This document shows positions 30,311 through 31,536 of a stretch of 31,536 nucleotides of DNA, piece after piece; within the stretch, counting starts at the first letter, position 1; every line of letters starts with the position of its first letter. A program made the translations under genes and the position numbers. The notes below the pieces were generated by a model, which saw nothing but the letters and a program-made list of their open reading frames with translations, was not told where the DNA came from and did not search any database. Source of the stretch: Clostridiales bacterium UBA1740 (GTDB taxonomy: Bacteria; Bacillota; Clostridia; Oscillospirales; CAG-272); NCBI GenBank assembly GCA_002315715.1, contig DCHY01000046.1:5747-37282 (forward strand), given 5' to 3'.

Positions 30311-31036
30311 ATGTCAGGACATTCCAAGTGGAACAACATCAAACACAAAAAGGAAAAATCCGATGCCGCAAAGGCGAAGATTTTCACCAAAATCGGTAAA
30401 GAGATGGCAGTAGCCATCAAAGCCGGCGGCCCCGATCCCACCGTCAACGGAAAACTTCGCGACCTTATCGCCAAAGCCAAGGCAAATAACGTCCCGAATG
30501 AAAACATTCAAAGAACCATCAAGAAATTCTCCGAAAACAACGACATCGTTTACGAAGAAATCAGCTACGAAGGCTACGGTCCTTCGGGCGTTGCCATCAT
30601 CGTCGAAACTTCCACCGATAACCGAAACCGCACCGCCGGAAACGTCCGCGCTTGGTTTAACAAATACGGCGGAAACATGGGACAAAACGGCTCCGTCAGC
30701 TTCATGTTTGAGGAAAAAGGCGTCATCACCATCGTGGACGAGGACGGCGAAATCGACGAAGATACCATCATGGAAGACGCACTCGACTGCGGCGCCGAAG
30801 ATATCAAATGCGACGAGGGCGAGTACACGATTTACACCGCACCCGCCGACCTCGACGCCGTACGCGATGCCATCATTGCCAAGAAGTACAAGATTGATAC
30901 CGCCGACCTTGCCAAAGTCCCCACCACCTACGTGGAACTGACCAATCAAGACGATATCGAGAATATGGAAAAAATGCTCGATAAGTTCAACGAAGACGAC
31001 GACGTCAACGCCGTCTACACCAACTGGGATAACTGA
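30311..31036 (+). CDS. yebC: YebC/PmpR (TACO1) family protein
   Basis: A 241-residue protein of standard length. MSGHSKWNNIKHKKEKSDAA is the diagnostic YebC start, and NVPNENIQRTIKK, YEGYGPSGVAIIVE and NKYGGNMGQNGSVSFMFEEK follow the family pattern. Members were annotated as transcriptional regulators; more recent work links YebC-type proteins to relieving ribosome stalling on proline-rich stretches. The role here is not resolved, but location after argS fits a translation function. A TAGGAGGA site precedes the ATG, and a strong terminator follows. Confidence 0.96.
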   Translation: MSGHSKWNNIKHKKEKSDAAKAKIFTKIGKEMAVAIKAGGPDPTVNGKLRDLIAKAKANNVPNENIQRTIKKFSENNDIVYEEISYEGYGPSGVAIIVETSTDNRNRTAGNVRAWFNKYGGNMGQNGSVSFMFEEKGVITIVDEDGEIDEDTIMEDALDCGAEDIKCDEGEYTIYTAPADLDAVRDAIIAKKYKIDTADLAKVPTTYVELTNQDDIENMEKMLDKFNEDDDVNAVYTNWDN

Positions 31037-31067
31037 TTTTTCTATTCTCGAAACCAACCGAGAAGTC

Positions 31068-31103
31068 AAAAGCGCCGTGCAAAATTGCACGGCGCTTTTT
31101 ATA
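31068..31103. terminator. bidirectional terminator between yebC and the YolD-like gene
   Basis: A 15-bp inverted repeat (31068-31082 with 31085-31099) with flanking A- and T-runs, closing both convergent units. It overlaps the stop of the minus-strand gene. Confidence 0.92.
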
Positions 31104-31419
31104 TGATTTTTACACTTAGAATATCGGAGAAGTGGATAGCCTCTTTTTCCACCGTCAAAATGCCGAAGGTGGGGTCTATTCCCGTGACGGTGCCGACGGA
31201 CGTTTGATACCGCAGATCTTTATAGTGCGTGACTTTGACCGTCACGCCTTTTTTGATCGCGGATAGGTTTTGTGCTATCTCGGCGATGACGTCCTCCGAA
31301 AGTTCGCGCCGTTCTTCTTTGACAATCAATCCGGCTTTTATCAGTTCTCCGTATCCCTTGAGAGCGTCAAACGCCGAAAATTGTACGGCGCGGCTTGCTC
31401 GATTTCTTTCTTCACTCAT
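31099..31419 (-). CDS. YolD-like family protein
   Basis: A 106-residue protein starting MSEERNRASRAVQFSAFDAL, with RYQTSVGTVTGIDPTFGILT and VEKEAIHFSDILSVKII at the C-terminus. This is the pattern of the YolD-like family, often found beside a Y-family (UvrX/DinB-type) DNA polymerase in Firmicutes and thought to be SOS-associated. The polymerase would lie right of the window, if present. I chose ATG 31419 with AAGGAT upstream; a TTG at 31437 in frame is less likely. The function is unknown, and the link to a polymerase is an expectation from other genomes. Confidence 0.8.
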   Translation of the reverse strand: MSEERNRASRAVQFSAFDALKGYGELIKAGLIVKEERRELSEDVIAEIAQNLSAIKKGVTVKVTHYKDLRYQTSVGTVTGIDPTFGILTVEKEAIHFSDILSVKII

Positions 31420-31443
31420 TTTTTTATCCTTTTTCAAAAAATC

Positions 31444-31536
31444 AACGCTCCGCGTTGTATCTCATCCAAGCCTGCGGCTTGGCATCTCATCGCGGCTCTG
31501 CCGTGTATCTTATCCAAGCCTACGGCTTGGCATCTC
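31444..31536. repeat. tandem array of short hairpins separated by a conserved ATCTCAT-type spacer
   Basis: Four palindromic units follow one another: 31444-31448/31452-31456 (AACGC/GCGTT), 31466-31472/31476-31482 (CCAAGCC/GGCTTGG), a GC-rich unit near 31491-31503, and 31514-31520/31524-31530 (CCAAGCC/GGCTTGG again). Each is followed by a spacer close to (T)ATCTCAT (GTATCTCAT, CATCTCAT, TGTATCTTAT, CATCTC), with a period of ~22-26 bp. The array runs off the window. Stems vary while the spacer is conserved. Confidence 0.72.

Noticed and set aside
31444..31536. CRISPR array
   Set aside because: Units are ~22-26 bp, the constant part is only ~8 bp, the variable parts are palindromic and partly repeated, and no cas gene is near.

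Overview
This window looks like a chromosomal segment of an anaerobic, low-to-mid-GC Firmicute of the class Clostridia, probably an uncultured gut lineage. That is inferred from the Shine-Dalgarno-rich gene starts, the domain-order-reversed GH3 beta-glucosidase, the PyrR-type attenuator, the TsaB/TsaE/RpiB cluster and a YolD-like protein. No ribosomal RNA is present, so nothing finer can be claimed.

Positions 1-4140 are accessory DNA. They hold a diversity-generating retroelement (DGR) in the classical order: the 3' end of a target gene with its variable repeat (only the last bases are inside the window), a cluster of five hairpins, an Avd-type helical-bundle gene, an asparagine-codon-rich template repeat (TR), and a reverse transcriptase with the DGR signature LGNQTSQ and a YMDD active site. 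Next come a 300-residue protein with a sigma-like helix-turn-helix at its C-terminus, a roughly 365-nt highly base-paired stretch ending in terminators (a candidate large non-coding RNA), and a truncated AAA-type helicase/ATPase remnant. This looks like the edge of a decayed prophage or integrative element.

Positions 4159-15900 are mostly metabolism, transport and signalling. There is an OPA-like MFS transporter (minus strand). A four-gene partner-switching operon follows: STAS; a membrane sensor with PP2C and HATPase domains; a STAS-kinase fusion; a PHP phosphoesterase. Then come an M20 peptidase with a YfcC-type carrier, a MATE exporter and a DUF308 membrane protein.

Positions 15905-16400 hold an unusual tRNA-Leu(CAG) locus on the minus strand. 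One intact tRNA is flanked by two partial copies, each split at the same D-loop position by a 75-85 bp palindromic insert with shared ends.

Positions 16448-31440 carry the reversed GH3 beta-glucosidase, a flavodoxin-family protein, a YgjP-like metallopeptidase, a uracil permease behind a PyrR-type attenuator, a lipoprotein with an RsgI-like segment, mutY, a minus-strand run of methyltransferase-tsaE-tsaB-rpiB, a kinase-like gene with argS and yebC, and a YolD-like gene. The window ends inside a tandem array of short hairpins separated by a conserved spacer.

All thirteen promoters I could draw have exactly 17 bp between the -35 and -10 boxes, and most operons end in strong intrinsic terminators, so the transcription units are unusually easy to read.
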